Assembly (NCBI RefSeq): GCF_018304825.1
Contig: NZ_CP072648.1
Span: 2,463,501 to 2,527,500 of the forward strand
Length of the DNA: 64,000 bases
Source of the DNA: Chloracidobacterium validum
GTDB lineage: Bacteria > Acidobacteriota > Blastocatellia > Chloracidobacteriales > Chloracidobacteriaceae
Direction: 5' to 3'
This document shows, one piece after another, positions 1 to 9,832 of this stretch. Numbering within the stretch: the first letter of the stretch is position 1; each line of letters starts with the position of its first letter. Both the position numbers and the translations under genes were made by a program. The notes beneath the pieces were generated by a model. That model saw only the letters and a program-made list of their open reading frames with translations. It was not told where the DNA came from and did not search any database.

Positions 1-554
1 TCTATCCACCGGCGCGTCCCTTTTCGGCCGCCAGTCTGCCACCGGAGCTACGGGAGCGGGTCCTGGTCTCCGGCTCGCTTTCAAAGACCTACGCCATGAC
101 CGGTTGGCGGATTGGCTATGCGCTGGCGCACCCTGACTGGATTGCCGAAATGACCAAGGTGCAAAGCCACTCGACCTCCAATCCGACGACCTTTGCCCAG
201 TGGGCGGCCATTGAAGCCCTCCGGGGAAGCCAGGCTTCCGTGGCAACCATGCTGGCCGAATATCAAGCCCGGCGCGATTGGATCGTTCCGGCACTGGCGG
301 CGCTGCCGGGCGCGCGCTGTCGCCAACCGGAAGGCGCGTTCTATGCCTTCCCCGATGTTTCCGGCGTCCTTGAACGGGCCGGAATCCGCGATGTGGATTT
401 CGCCCAACGGCTGCTGGAAGAAGCCCATGTCGTGGTAACGGCCGGCTCAGCCTTTGGCGCCGATGGTTATTTGCGCATCTCCTATGCCAACTCACTCGAA
501 AACATTCGGCGCGGCATTGAAAATATCCACGCCTTGATCAAGCGGCTCGGCTAG
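1..554 (+). CDS. Class I/II pyridoxal-phosphate aminotransferase, 5' end outside window
   Basis: The reading frame is open from base 3 to the stop at 554 and has no start in the window, so only the C-terminal part (about 183 codons) is seen. The motif SGSLSKTYAMTGWR, around bases 75-113, contains the PLP-binding lysine followed by the typical aspartate/aromatic aminotransferase continuation. After it come the small-domain segments, including GAFYAFPDVS and LRISYANS with the substrate-carboxylate-binding arginine. It is clearly related to the complete aminotransferase at 41373-42572, so two members of the family lie in this window. The substrate cannot be told from the fragment; aspartate or a neutral/aromatic amino acid is likely from family knowledge. 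Confidence 0.9.
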   Translation, partial: YPPARPFSAASLPPELRERVLVSGSLSKTYAMTGWRIGYALAHPDWIAEMTKVQSHSTSNPTTFAQWAAIEALRGSQASVATMLAEYQARRDWIVPALAALPGARCRQPEGAFYAFPDVSGVLERAGIRDVDFAQRLLEEAHVVVTAGSAFGADGYLRISYANSLENIRRGIENIHALIKRLG

Positions 555-627
555 CGAGTGGGGTCTCAAACTGGCATCACCACAACAGCTTGGGACAAAC
601 CACCAAGCAAGACGCGGAGCAAGAACG

Positions 628-1206
628 ATGAGTGACCTTATCGGCGGTTTACTTCAACAGTTAGCCGGCCCGGCCCTGTCTCGATTGAGCCAAACCATCG
701 GGGCCGACGAAGCCGCCACCAGCAAGGCCGTCGCCGTCGCTGTGCCGTTGCTGGTAGGCGCACTGGCGCGCAACACTGTTCAGCCAGAAGGCGCGCAGGC
801 GCTGCACCAAGCCGTGGTCAAAGACCACGACGGCAGCATCCTCGATGATGTCGTCGGTTTCTTGGGCGGGGGTCAAGCCGGGAGTGGGGCCGGTATTTTG
901 CGCCACGTTCTCGGAGAACAACGCCCAGCCGTAGAGCAAAACCTTGCGCAGGCGGCCGGACTGGCCCCAACTGCCGCCGGGCAGATGCTCGAACTGCTCG
1001 CCCCGGTCGTCATGGGGTGGATCGGTTTGACCCAGCGCCAGCAGGGCCTCGATGCCAGCGGCGTGGCGAACCTGCTTTCAGGACAAGCGAAAGCCACCCC
1101 AGGCAACGTTCTGGGCGCGCTCAACACGCTGCTGGATGCCGACAAGGACGGTTCCGCGCTCGATGACGTCGCCCGCTTCGCCATGGGCTTCTTCAAAAGA
1201 AAGTGA
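628..1206 (+). CDS. DUF937 (YidB-like) family protein
   Basis: A 192-residue protein with the DUF937 pattern: an N-terminal MSDLIGGLLQQLAGPAL helix, a central region rich in Ala, Gly and Leu with Asp-Gly-Ser turns (HDGSILDDVVGFL, KDGSALDDVARF), and no signal peptide or membrane segment. DUF937 proteins are of unknown function. The start follows a GGAGC ribosome-binding sequence about 7 bases upstream. It sits alone between the aminotransferase and gyrA, 87 bases before gyrA, so co-transcription with gyrA is possible but nothing shows it. Confidence 0.8.
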   Translation: MSDLIGGLLQQLAGPALSRLSQTIGADEAATSKAVAVAVPLLVGALARNTVQPEGAQALHQAVVKDHDGSILDDVVGFLGGGQAGSGAGILRHVLGEQRPAVEQNLAQAAGLAPTAAGQMLELLAPVVMGWIGLTQRQQGLDASGVANLLSGQAKATPGNVLGALNTLLDADKDGSALDDVARFAMGFFKRK

Positions 1207-1257
1207 TGGACGCGCCGCGTTCGTGACAATCCTGGGCAACCCACCTGATTCAGACCT

Positions 1258-1293
1258 CTTTTCCAAAACTTCACGCTTTTCCAAAACTTCACT
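1258..1293 (+). repeat. Two-copy 18-bp tandem repeat abutting the gyrA start codon
   Basis: Two direct copies of cttttccaaaacttcac plus one base (g, then t) occupy 1258-1275 and 1276-1293 and run straight into the ATG of gyrA at 1294. The normal ribosome-binding position is therefore filled by pyrimidine/A-rich repeat, with no purine-rich Shine-Dalgarno sequence. The role is unknown; a protein-binding site or a translation-control element is possible. Confidence 0.8.
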
Positions 1294-3741
1294 ATGGATG
1301 AACAAAAGCTCATACCGGCGAACATCGAAGACGAAATGCGCCGGAGCTACCTCGACTATGCGATGTCGGTCATCATTGGCCGCGCGCTGCCGGATGTCCG
1401 TGACGGCTTCAAGCCCGTCCATCGGCGCGTCCTCTGGACGATGCACGAGTTGGGCAATACCCACAACAAGCCCTACAAGAAAAGCGCGCGTGTCGTCGGC
1501 GACACGATTGGCAAGTACCATCCGCATGGCGACCAGGCCGTTTACGACACCATCGTGCGGCTCGCGCAGGACTTCTCCATGCGGGTGCCCCTCATTGATG
1601 GGCAGGGCAACTTCGGCAGCGTGGACGGCGACGCCCCGGCGGCGATGCGGTACACCGAAGTCCGGCTGGCGCGCATCGCCGATGCCATGCTGGCCGACAT
1701 CGAAAAGGACACGGTTGACTTCCAAGAGAACTACGACGGTTCACTGGTCGAGCCGGAAGTCCTCCCGACGCGCTTTCCGAACCTGCTCGTCAACGGCTCG
1801 TCGGGCATTGCCGTCGGGATGTCCACCAACATTCCGCCGCACAACCTGACCGAAGTTCTCGACGCCACGATCCATCTCGTCAACAACCCAACGGCGACGG
1901 TCGAAGACTTGATGAAGTTCATCCAGGGGCCGGACTTCCCGACTGCCGGCTTCATTTGCGGGCGCAAAGGCATCCGGGACGCCTACATGACCGGGCGCGG
2001 CTCGATCACGATGCGCGCACGCGCGGCCATTGACTATGTCGGCGGCAAGGGTGAACGCGAACGGCAGGCTATCGTCATCACAGAACTGCCCTACCAGGTC
2101 AACAAGGCCAAGCTGCTCGAAAAAATTGCCGAACTCGTCAACGAGAAACGCCTGGAGGACATTGCCGACCTCCGCGACGAAAGCGACCGCGAAGGCATGC
2201 GGATTGTCATCGAACTCAAGCGCGGCGCCGTGGCCCAGGTCGTCTTGAACAACCTGTTCAAGCTGACGCCCATGCAAACCAACTTCGGCATCATCAACCT
2301 GGCCATTGTCAACGGCCAGCCACAGATTCTCGATCTGGTCGAAACGCTGCGGTACTTCATCGAGCACCGCCGTGACGTGGTGCGGCGGCGGACGACGTTT
2401 GAGCTGGAAAAAGCCGAAGCCCGCGCCCACATCCTCGAAGGCCTCAAAAAGGCCCTCGATGTTCTCGATGAAGTGATTGCGCTCATTCGGGCGGCGAAGT
2501 CGAGCGCCGAAGCCCGCGATGGACTGATGGCGCGCTTTGCCTTCAGCCAACGCCAGGCGCAAGCCATTCTGGAAATGCAGCTTCAGAAGCTGACCGGGCT
2601 GGAACGCCAGAAAATCGTGGATGAATACGAAGCCATCCTCAAGCGCATCAGTGAGCTGCGAGCCATTCTGGAAAGTGAGGCCGTTTTGCGCGCCGTGATT
2701 GTGAGCGAGCTACAGGAAGTGCGGAAAGAGTATAGCGAGCCACGCCGGACGCAAATCGTGGACGCCGACACCGAACTGACCATCGAAGACCTGATCCCGG
2801 ATGAAGAAGTCGTCATCACGATTACGCGGGGGGGCTACATCAAGCGCACGCCGGTTTCGGCCTACCGGACGCAGAAACGCGGCGGAACGGGCCGGCGGGG
2901 CATGGCGACCAAAGCCGAGGACGTGGTCGAATCGCTCTACATTGCCTCGACGCATAGTTTTCTGATGATCTTCACAACCAAGGGGCAGGTCTATAAAATC
3001 AAGGTTCATGAAATCCCGGATGCGGCAACGGCCGGGCGCGGCAAGGCTATCGTCAATCTGATTGAGTTGCCCGATGGTGAAAAAGCCGCCGGGACGATCC
3101 CGGTGCGTGAATTTGCTTCCGGGCAGTACGTCGTGCTGGTAACGCGCCGTGGCACCATCAAAAAAACCGAGCTTTCAGAATATGCCAACATTCGCTCGAA
3201 CGGCATCATTGCCATGGGCGTCGAAGAAAACGACGAACTGATCGCCGTCCAGATGAGCGATGGCACGAAACGCATTCTCATCTCGACCTTCAACGGACAG
3301 GCCATTTGCTTCAACGAAAGCGACGTGCGCCCGATGGGCCGGCCGGCCTACGGTGTTATCGGCATTCGACTGCGCGAAGATGATTATGTCACCGGCATGT
3401 CGGTCGTAACCGGCACCGAGGACATTCTCGCTGTGTCAGAGCTGGGACTCGGCAAGCGTACGCCTATGTCGGAGTATCCAGTTCATCACCGGGGCGGGCA
3501 GGGCGTCATTACCATGCGCGTGACCGAACGCACCGGTGGCGTCATCAAGGCGCTTCCAGTCAAAGACGACGACCAACTCATGGTCATCACCCAGCAGGGG
3601 CAACTGGTTCGGGTGGATGTTAAGCCGATTCGGCAGACCGGACGCGCCGCGCAGGGCGTCAAAATCATCAACCTTTCCGACGGGGATAAAGTTGTGGACG
3701 CTTCGCTGGTTGAAGCCCCCAGCGAGGAAACGACGCCCTGA
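1294..3741 (+). CDS. gyrA: DNA gyrase subunit A
   Basis: An 815-residue protein covering the full family length. It is the DNA-cleaving subunit of gyrase and acts with GyrB to introduce negative supercoils. The catalytic tyrosine is Tyr120 in AAMRYTEVRL. The breakage-reunion domain (about 1-480) is followed by a C-terminal beta-pinwheel (about 500-800) with a GyrA-box-like QKRGGTGRRG near residue 530, which supports gyrase rather than topoisomerase IV. The quinolone-determining region reads HPHGDQAVYD, so the position of E. coli Ser83 is Gln81 while Asp87 is kept as Asp85. No intein is present. The start ATG is chosen because the family N-terminus (EDEMRRSYLDYAMSVI) follows it closely. Confidence 0.97.
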   Translation: MDEQKLIPANIEDEMRRSYLDYAMSVIIGRALPDVRDGFKPVHRRVLWTMHELGNTHNKPYKKSARVVGDTIGKYHPHGDQAVYDTIVRLAQDFSMRVPLIDGQGNFGSVDGDAPAAMRYTEVRLARIADAMLADIEKDTVDFQENYDGSLVEPEVLPTRFPNLLVNGSSGIAVGMSTNIPPHNLTEVLDATIHLVNNPTATVEDLMKFIQGPDFPTAGFICGRKGIRDAYMTGRGSITMRARAAIDYVGGKGERERQAIVITELPYQVNKAKLLEKIAELVNEKRLEDIADLRDESDREGMRIVIELKRGAVAQVVLNNLFKLTPMQTNFGIINLAIVNGQPQILDLVETLRYFIEHRRDVVRRRTTFELEKAEARAHILEGLKKALDVLDEVIALIRAAKSSAEARDGLMARFAFSQRQAQAILEMQLQKLTGLERQKIVDEYEAILKRISELRAILESEAVLRAVIVSELQEVRKEYSEPRRTQIVDADTELTIEDLIPDEEVVITITRGGYIKRTPVSAYRTQKRGGTGRRGMATKAEDVVESLYIASTHSFLMIFTTKGQVYKIKVHEIPDAATAGRGKAIVNLIELPDGEKAAGTIPVREFASGQYVVLVTRRGTIKKTELSEYANIRSNGIIAMGVEENDELIAVQMSDGTKRILISTFNGQAICFNESDVRPMGRPAYGVIGIRLREDDYVTGMSVVTGTEDILAVSELGLGKRTPMSEYPVHHRGGQGVITMRVTERTGGVIKALPVKDDDQLMVITQQGQLVRVDVKPIRQTGRAAQGVKIINLSDGDKVVDASLVEAPSEETTP

Positions 3742-3785
3742 TGAAGCTAGTGCTGAAAGACTGCCGAGAAGCCGAGAAAAAGGCG

Positions 3786-4579
3786 CTAGTCCGGCGGCGC
3801 AAGCAAAGCCTGCAAGCGTCTGACCTCGGCTTCAAGCGCGGCTGCCCGCGCGGTAGCTTCCTCAGCTTGCGCCCGCGCCGCTTCCGCTTTGGCCTCAGCC
3901 GCTTCTAACTTGGCCTCGGCCGCTTCCGCGCGCGTCAGCACCAGCCGTCCGTCCGCATCGTAAAACCGTAACCAGCGGGTCTGGAGCGCGTGATACCGCC
4001 CTTCCCACGCTCCAACCCACACCCCAAGCTGGGCGCTCCACAACCACCCCTCCGCATTCGGCGCGATTGGTTCATACTGACCACGCACGAGTCCCCAACC
4101 CAGCAACTGCGGCGACGCTCCCTCGCTGGGGTCAGGCCCGTAGCAGTAATACTCCGCCGTCCGAAACACACGCTCATACAGCCGCTTCTTCTCGCCCAAG
4201 TCTGCACTCTGGGTCGAAGGTGACAGTAGCTCAACAATGACATCCGGCAACCGCCCATCCTCCTGCCACACCACCCACGACGGACGCGCGTAAAACCCAT
4301 CCACATCCTTCACCACGAAAAAATCCGGCCCTTTGTAATCCTTGTTCCGCACCTGCTGAAGGCTGTAGTAAACAAACATATTGCCGCCGGCGAAAAAGTC
4401 CGTCCGTCCCAAAGCTGGTGCAGGCAGTCGTCCAACAGGTTGATTTGCAACCGATGCCAGACATTTTCCAAGGGAATGCCATCCTCGTCAGGCAGTTCGA
4501 GCGCCAAAAGCTCGGCCACGTCAGGTTCGGCTGGTAACGCCGCTGGCACAATTTTGGCCGGTTCAACCTGGGGTGTCAT
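3786..4579 (-). pseudogene. Uma2 family (PD-(D/E)XK nuclease-like) gene broken by a frameshift
   Basis: Two overlapping reading frames together make one Uma2 protein. The 5' part (MTPQVEPAKIVPAALPAEPD..., start 4579) runs to QLWDGRT, and the family sequence DFFAGGNMFVYYS continues in another frame from about 4406. Adding one G to the GGG run at about 4408-4410 restores LW-GRTDFFAGGN, so a single-base deletion or a sequencing error explains the break. The 3' part holds the nuclease-like core with VIVELLSPST and the Lys-x-x-x-Tyr region, and a C-terminal coiled coil of AEAKAEAA-type repeats, as often seen in cyanobacterial and Chloroflexi relatives. The function of Uma2 proteins is not established. 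If the base is a sequence error the gene is intact. Confidence 0.75.
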
Positions 4580-4671
4580 AGGGCAACGCCTTTCCGGCTG
4601 GGGCCGGAGCTTTTCTATAGGCTGTGGCTTGTCAGGCCGGTCCAAACCAGCCGGTCCAAATCGGCCAGCGC

Positions 4672-5985
4672 CTATTGAAGCTCAATCGTGCAGTGCGGAA
4701 AGTGCGTTTGCAAGGCTTCCAATAGTTCTGGCGACGGACAAACGTTGAAGGACTGGTGAGCGCGGAGCCTGGCTTCCGCCCCGGAGGGAAGCGCCAATGC
4801 GAAAAGCACCGGGCGCTCCCCACGGTGCCGGTCAAGCACATCGCGGAGCTTTTCAAGCTGCCCGGCGTCGAGTGCGTTCGCCTGAAAGCGCAGGGTGAGA
4901 CTCCGAGCGTGGCGCTCACGGAGACCTTCAAGGGGTTCAGCCGTTTCAGCAATGATCTTCGTTGGCGTGGCGTCTTCGAGTTCAAGGCGTCCGGTGACCA
5001 GCACGGCCGCGCCGTCCGTGACTTTATCGCCGAGTCGTTTGAACGTTTCCGGCCACGCAATGACTTCGATGCTGCCGGTTTCATCCTCGAGCATGAACAC
5101 GGCGAAACGGTCGCCCTTTTTCGTATTCTTTACGGTGAAGGCGCTGACGACGCCACCCATGCTGACGGTTTCGCCCTGGGACTGGTGCGCAAGCTGGGCA
5201 TAGGACAGACTCCTGAGATTCGCCAGGGTTTCCCGGAAGGACGCCAGAGGGTGTCCTGTCAAATAAAACCCAAGCGTCGCCTTTTCACCGGCGAGGCGTT
5301 CTTTTTGCGTCCAGTCCGGGACGTTTGGAAGTGCGGTCGCTGGTGATTTGGCCGCGTCGGTCAGCATACCAAACAGCGAGGCCTGCCCGGCCGCAGCGTC
5401 GCGGTGCGCGCGTGCGCCTTGCTCCAGAGCGGCATCAATCGCGGCAAATTTTTGGGCCCGCGTTCCAGGCAGGCTATCAAACGCTCCTGATTTGATCAGG
5501 CTTTCCAGGACGCGCCGATTGAGGGCTTTGGGATCGACCCGCTCGGCGAAGTCAAAGAGTGACTCAAACGCTCCATCCTTCTCGCGGGCAGTCAACATGG
5601 CATCCACGGCGGCTTCGCCAATCCCTTTGATGGCCATCAATCCGAAACGGATTTGTCCGCCGGATGCGGTAAACCCATGCCGACTGATGTTGACATCTGG
5701 CGGCAGAATCTCGACGCCCTGTTCGCGCGCCCCCTCGATGTAGCGCGCAACTTTATCGCTGTCACCGAGTTCACTGGTGAGAACAGCGGCCCAGAAATGC
5801 GCTGGATAGTGCGCCTTGAGGTAAGCCGTCCGGTAGGCCAGTACGCCGTAGCACACCGAGTGACTGTTGGCCGTCAGGATGCCGTTGACAAAGTAGTTGT
5901 GCAGCGGCGCGCGCATTGTCACGTTGTATGTCGGCGCGACGCCAACCGGCGTTACACGGGCGATTTTGATTTCACGAAGCGACAT
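4672..5985 (-). CDS. dnaE: DNA polymerase III alpha subunit, C-terminal part, with N-terminal split-intein fragment
   Basis: A stand-alone gene for the C-terminal third of the replicative polymerase. From the ATG at 5985 the first 40 residues read as a C-intein (SLREIKIARVTPVG, then APTYNVTMRAPLHNYFVNG and ILTAN). DnaE sequence then starts abruptly at SHSVCYGVLAYRTAYLKAHYP, which matches the conserved SHS-Y-TAYLKAHYP segment. The DnaE part has 397 residues: a helix-hairpin-helix region (GLMAIKGIGEAAV), an OB-fold nucleic-acid-binding domain (about 255-340) and the C-terminal tau-binding type domain. The PHP and catalytic palm domains are absent. The gene upstream on the same strand is pdxS, so the N-terminal half must be encoded elsewhere. 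A TTG at 6003 is an alternative start. A functional polymerase would need protein trans-splicing. Confidence 0.88.
   Translation of the reverse strand: MSLREIKIARVTPVGVAPTYNVTMRAPLHNYFVNGILTANSHSVCYGVLAYRTAYLKAHYPAHFWAAVLTSELGDSDKVARYIEGAREQGVEILPPDVNISRHGFTASGGQIRFGLMAIKGIGEAAVDAMLTAREKDGAFESLFDFAERVDPKALNRRVLESLIKSGAFDSLPGTRAQKFAAIDAALEQGARAHRDAAAGQASLFGMLTDAAKSPATALPNVPDWTQKERLAGEKATLGFYLTGHPLASFRETLANLRSLSYAQLAHQSQGETVSMGGVVSAFTVKNTKKGDRFAVFMLEDETGSIEVIAWPETFKRLGDKVTDGAAVLVTGRLELEDATPTKIIAETAEPLEGLRERHARSLTLRFQANALDAGQLEKLRDVLDRHRGERPVLFALALPSGAEARLRAHQSFNVCPSPELLEALQTHFPHCTIELQ
5866..5985 (-). other. Putative C-terminal fragment of a split intein (40 codons)
   Basis: Residues 1-40 of the dnaE-C product. 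The order is: start Met, SLR-EIKIA (compare the M-IKIA opening of cyanobacterial DnaE C-inteins), a TYNVTM block F beta-strand, LHNYFVNGIL, and the terminal TAN before Ser+1. The final Asn needed for cyclisation is present. The penultimate residue is Ala rather than His, and cyanobacterial split DnaE inteins also lack His there (ASN). The +1 nucleophile is Ser of the DnaE motif SHS, three residues downstream of the cyanobacterial insertion point (Cys of CFNKSHS). The intein assignment is from motif reading only. Confidence 0.82.
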
Positions 5986-6127
5986 TGCGGAAGCCAGAGC
6001 CAATAGGGGTAAGGTGAACCAAGCCAGGCTTGCTTGGCCTCAAAGCATACGCAACGGCTTGGCTGCAAGTCCATCCCGGCGGGCGTCCGCATCCGAAGGG
6101 TTCCAGATGCAGACACCCGCCAGGTCG

Positions 6128-7018
6128 TTACCAACCGCGCGCGGCAAGGACCTGCTCGGCCGGCAGGGTTTCAATAGCAAGACCGCGCATGGGCTGGCCG
6201 TCTTCAATTTCCTCGCAGGCCTCCAGCACCTTGGCGGCATCTTGATAAAAGGTGACGGCTTTGACGATGGCGCGGGCAAAGCGCGCCGGATCGTTCGACT
6301 TGAACACGCCGGAACCGACGAAGACGGTTTCGGCGCCGAGGTGCATGCAGAGCGCGGCATCGGCGGGCGTCGCCACGCCACCCGCTGCAAACAGTGGCAC
6401 CGGCAACTTGCCATGGCGCGCCACCTGGCAAACCAACTCGTAAGGGGCTTGGAGCCGCTTGGCTTCGGCCATGAGTTCATCCTTGTCCAGAACCGTCAGC
6501 AAACGGATGTCGCGCCGGATTTCGCGCAAGTGCCGTACGGCTTCGATGATGTTGCCCGTTCCGGCTTCGCCCTTGCTCCGGATCATGGCAGCGCCTTCCG
6601 CAATCCGCCGCAGTGCTTCGCCCAAATTCGTGGCTCCACAGACAAAGGGAACGCGAAAAGCGAACTTATCAACGTGATGGTGCGGGTCGGCCGGCGTCAA
6701 GACCTCTGACTCATCAATGAAATCCACGCCAAGGGCTTCCAGAACCTGGGCTTCGGCAATGTGGCCGATGCGGACTTTGGCCATGACCGGAATCGAGACG
6801 GCTTCCATGATTTGGCGAATCATGCGCGGGTTCGACATCCGCGCCACGCCGCCGTCACGCCGGATGTCGGCCGGAACACGCTCCAGAGCCATGACGGCTA
6901 CAGCACCGGCTTCTTCAGCAATGCGGGCTTGCTCGACATTGACCACGTCCATGATGACGCCGCCCTTGAGCATTTCCGCCAAACCAGTCTTGAGTCTCAT
7001 CTGCTGTGTATCATCCAT
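6128..7018 (-). CDS. pdxS: Pyridoxal 5'-phosphate synthase subunit PdxS
   Basis: A 296-residue protein of standard PdxS length. With PdxT it makes PLP from ribose 5-phosphate, glyceraldehyde 3-phosphate and glutamine-derived ammonia. The chosen start ([17 protein letters not shown]) follows a GGAGGAAG ribosome-binding site about 8 bases upstream; the longer open frame upstream is not family-like. The catalytic lysine in VMAKVRIGH and the phosphate-binding [16 protein letters not shown] segment are present, as is [18 protein letters not shown]. No pdxT is next to it, so the glutaminase must be elsewhere or ammonia is used directly. About 140 bases separate it from dnaE-C downstream. Confidence 0.96.
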   Translation of the reverse strand: MDDTQQMRLKTGLAEMLKGGVIMDVVNVEQARIAEEAGAVAVMALERVPADIRRDGGVARMSNPRMIRQIMEAVSIPVMAKVRIGHIAEAQVLEALGVDFIDESEVLTPADPHHHVDKFAFRVPFVCGATNLGEALRRIAEGAAMIRSKGEAGTGNIIEAVRHLREIRRDIRLLTVLDKDELMAEAKRLQAPYELVCQVARHGKLPVPLFAAGGVATPADAALCMHLGAETVFVGSGVFKSNDPARFARAIVKAVTFYQDAAKVLEACEEIEDGQPMRGLAIETLPAEQVLAARGW

Positions 7019-7166
7019 CAGGCGAACTTCCTCCAAAAAGACGCTGCGAATCGCTCTGTAACTTCGTTGTTCGCAAGCGCGGGGGTGCGCATTGCAATCC
7101 GGGACGGTACGCCCTCGCCCGACGGCGCGCAACGGCCATTCGACGGGAATTTGCAACCAATGCGAC

Positions 7167-8992
<1,826 letters not shown>

Positions 8993-9832
8993 TTATAGAT
9001 CGCGCTGCTCGAACCACCAGATCGCCAACGCCAGATTGGCCACGATGCAGCCCACCGTCCACGCGATCATCAGCGGCGATGGGGGTGACGATGAAGAAAA
9101 CGGCGCCATCCCGATTTGACTTAGGAGGATCGGCTGCATCAGCGCCGCCGCAGATTGCCACATCGCTTCGGTCGGCACCAGCAAACTCGAAGCAATGCCC
9201 AGGTTGCGCGCCGTCGGGTTGCCCAGCGTAGCTCCAATCCGCTCCATCCAGCCGCCAATGAAGGCAATGCCATACAACCCTAAGACCACGACTCCATTGG
9301 CAAGCGTCGGAAGGCGGGTGCCCCCGGCAATCGTCATGGTCAGTATGGCTACGCCGCCTAGCCACATCAGCAGCAGGGCGGCTGCGGCAGAAGGTGGGGT
9401 GTAGCCGGCCGTTAGCCACGTCACCAGCAAGACGCCACCCGCCATGAAGCCCAGATAGAGCGTGAGCAGAAACAAAAAGCCAACCCACTTGCCCAACACA
9501 ATCGTGGCGCGGCGCAGTGGTTTGGTCAGAAGGGTATGCACCACCCCGGAAGCAATGTCGCCGGACAGCGTATCCACCGGCAGCGCCACCGCGGTCACGA
9601 CGACGAGAAGGTTGACGACGTACAGTCCGGCCAACGTCAGCGTGTTGCATTGTGCGCGCTGAATCACCGGCGTGACGGCGCCCAATGGGCTGATGCTGGC
9701 CCCAAAGCCCCAGGCAAACAGCGCCAGAAAAAGCAGTCCCAACCCGAAGGCCAGCAACAGCACCTTGCGCTTGCGGGCCTCGTGAAACGTCAGAATCGCC
9801 AGGGCGATCACACTGCGTAAGTCAGCCTGCAT
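8993..9832 (-). CDS. ABC-2 type transporter permease
   Basis: A 279-residue membrane protein with about six hydrophobic segments (for example VLLLAFGLGLLFLALFAWGF, LAGLYVVNLLVVVTAVALPV, VGFLFLLTLYLGFMAGGVLL, VVVLGLYGIAFIGG and a C-terminal one). The cytoplasmic signature LSGDIASGVVHTLLTKPLRRATIVLGK is split over the second and third segments and is typical of ABC-2/NosY-like permeases with the conserved E/D...G....L..P..R region. Start MQADLRSVIALAIL has GGCAGGAGGG just upstream. It overlaps the end of the hydrolase gene by 11 bases. No ATP-binding partner is adjacent; substrate unknown. Confidence 0.85.
   Translation of the reverse strand: MQADLRSVIALAILTFHEARKRKVLLLAFGLGLLFLALFAWGFGASISPLGAVTPVIQRAQCNTLTLAGLYVVNLLVVVTAVALPVDTLSGDIASGVVHTLLTKPLRRATIVLGKWVGFLFLLTLYLGFMAGGVLLVTWLTAGYTPPSAAAALLLMWLGGVAILTMTIAGGTRLPTLANGVVVLGLYGIAFIGGWMERIGATLGNPTARNLGIASSLLVPTEAMWQSAAALMQPILLSQIGMAPFSSSSPPSPLMIAWTVGCIVANLALAIWWFEQRDL

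Noticed and set aside
2091-2567. Long minus-strand open frames inside gyrA, smc, polA and the sensor genes
   Set aside because: They are shadows of strongly coding genes in GC-rich DNA, with repetitive Arg/Ser/Ala composition and no domains.
1294-3741. Intein in gyrA, as seen in some bacteria
   Set aside because: The protein is of normal length and uninterrupted around the catalytic tyrosine.
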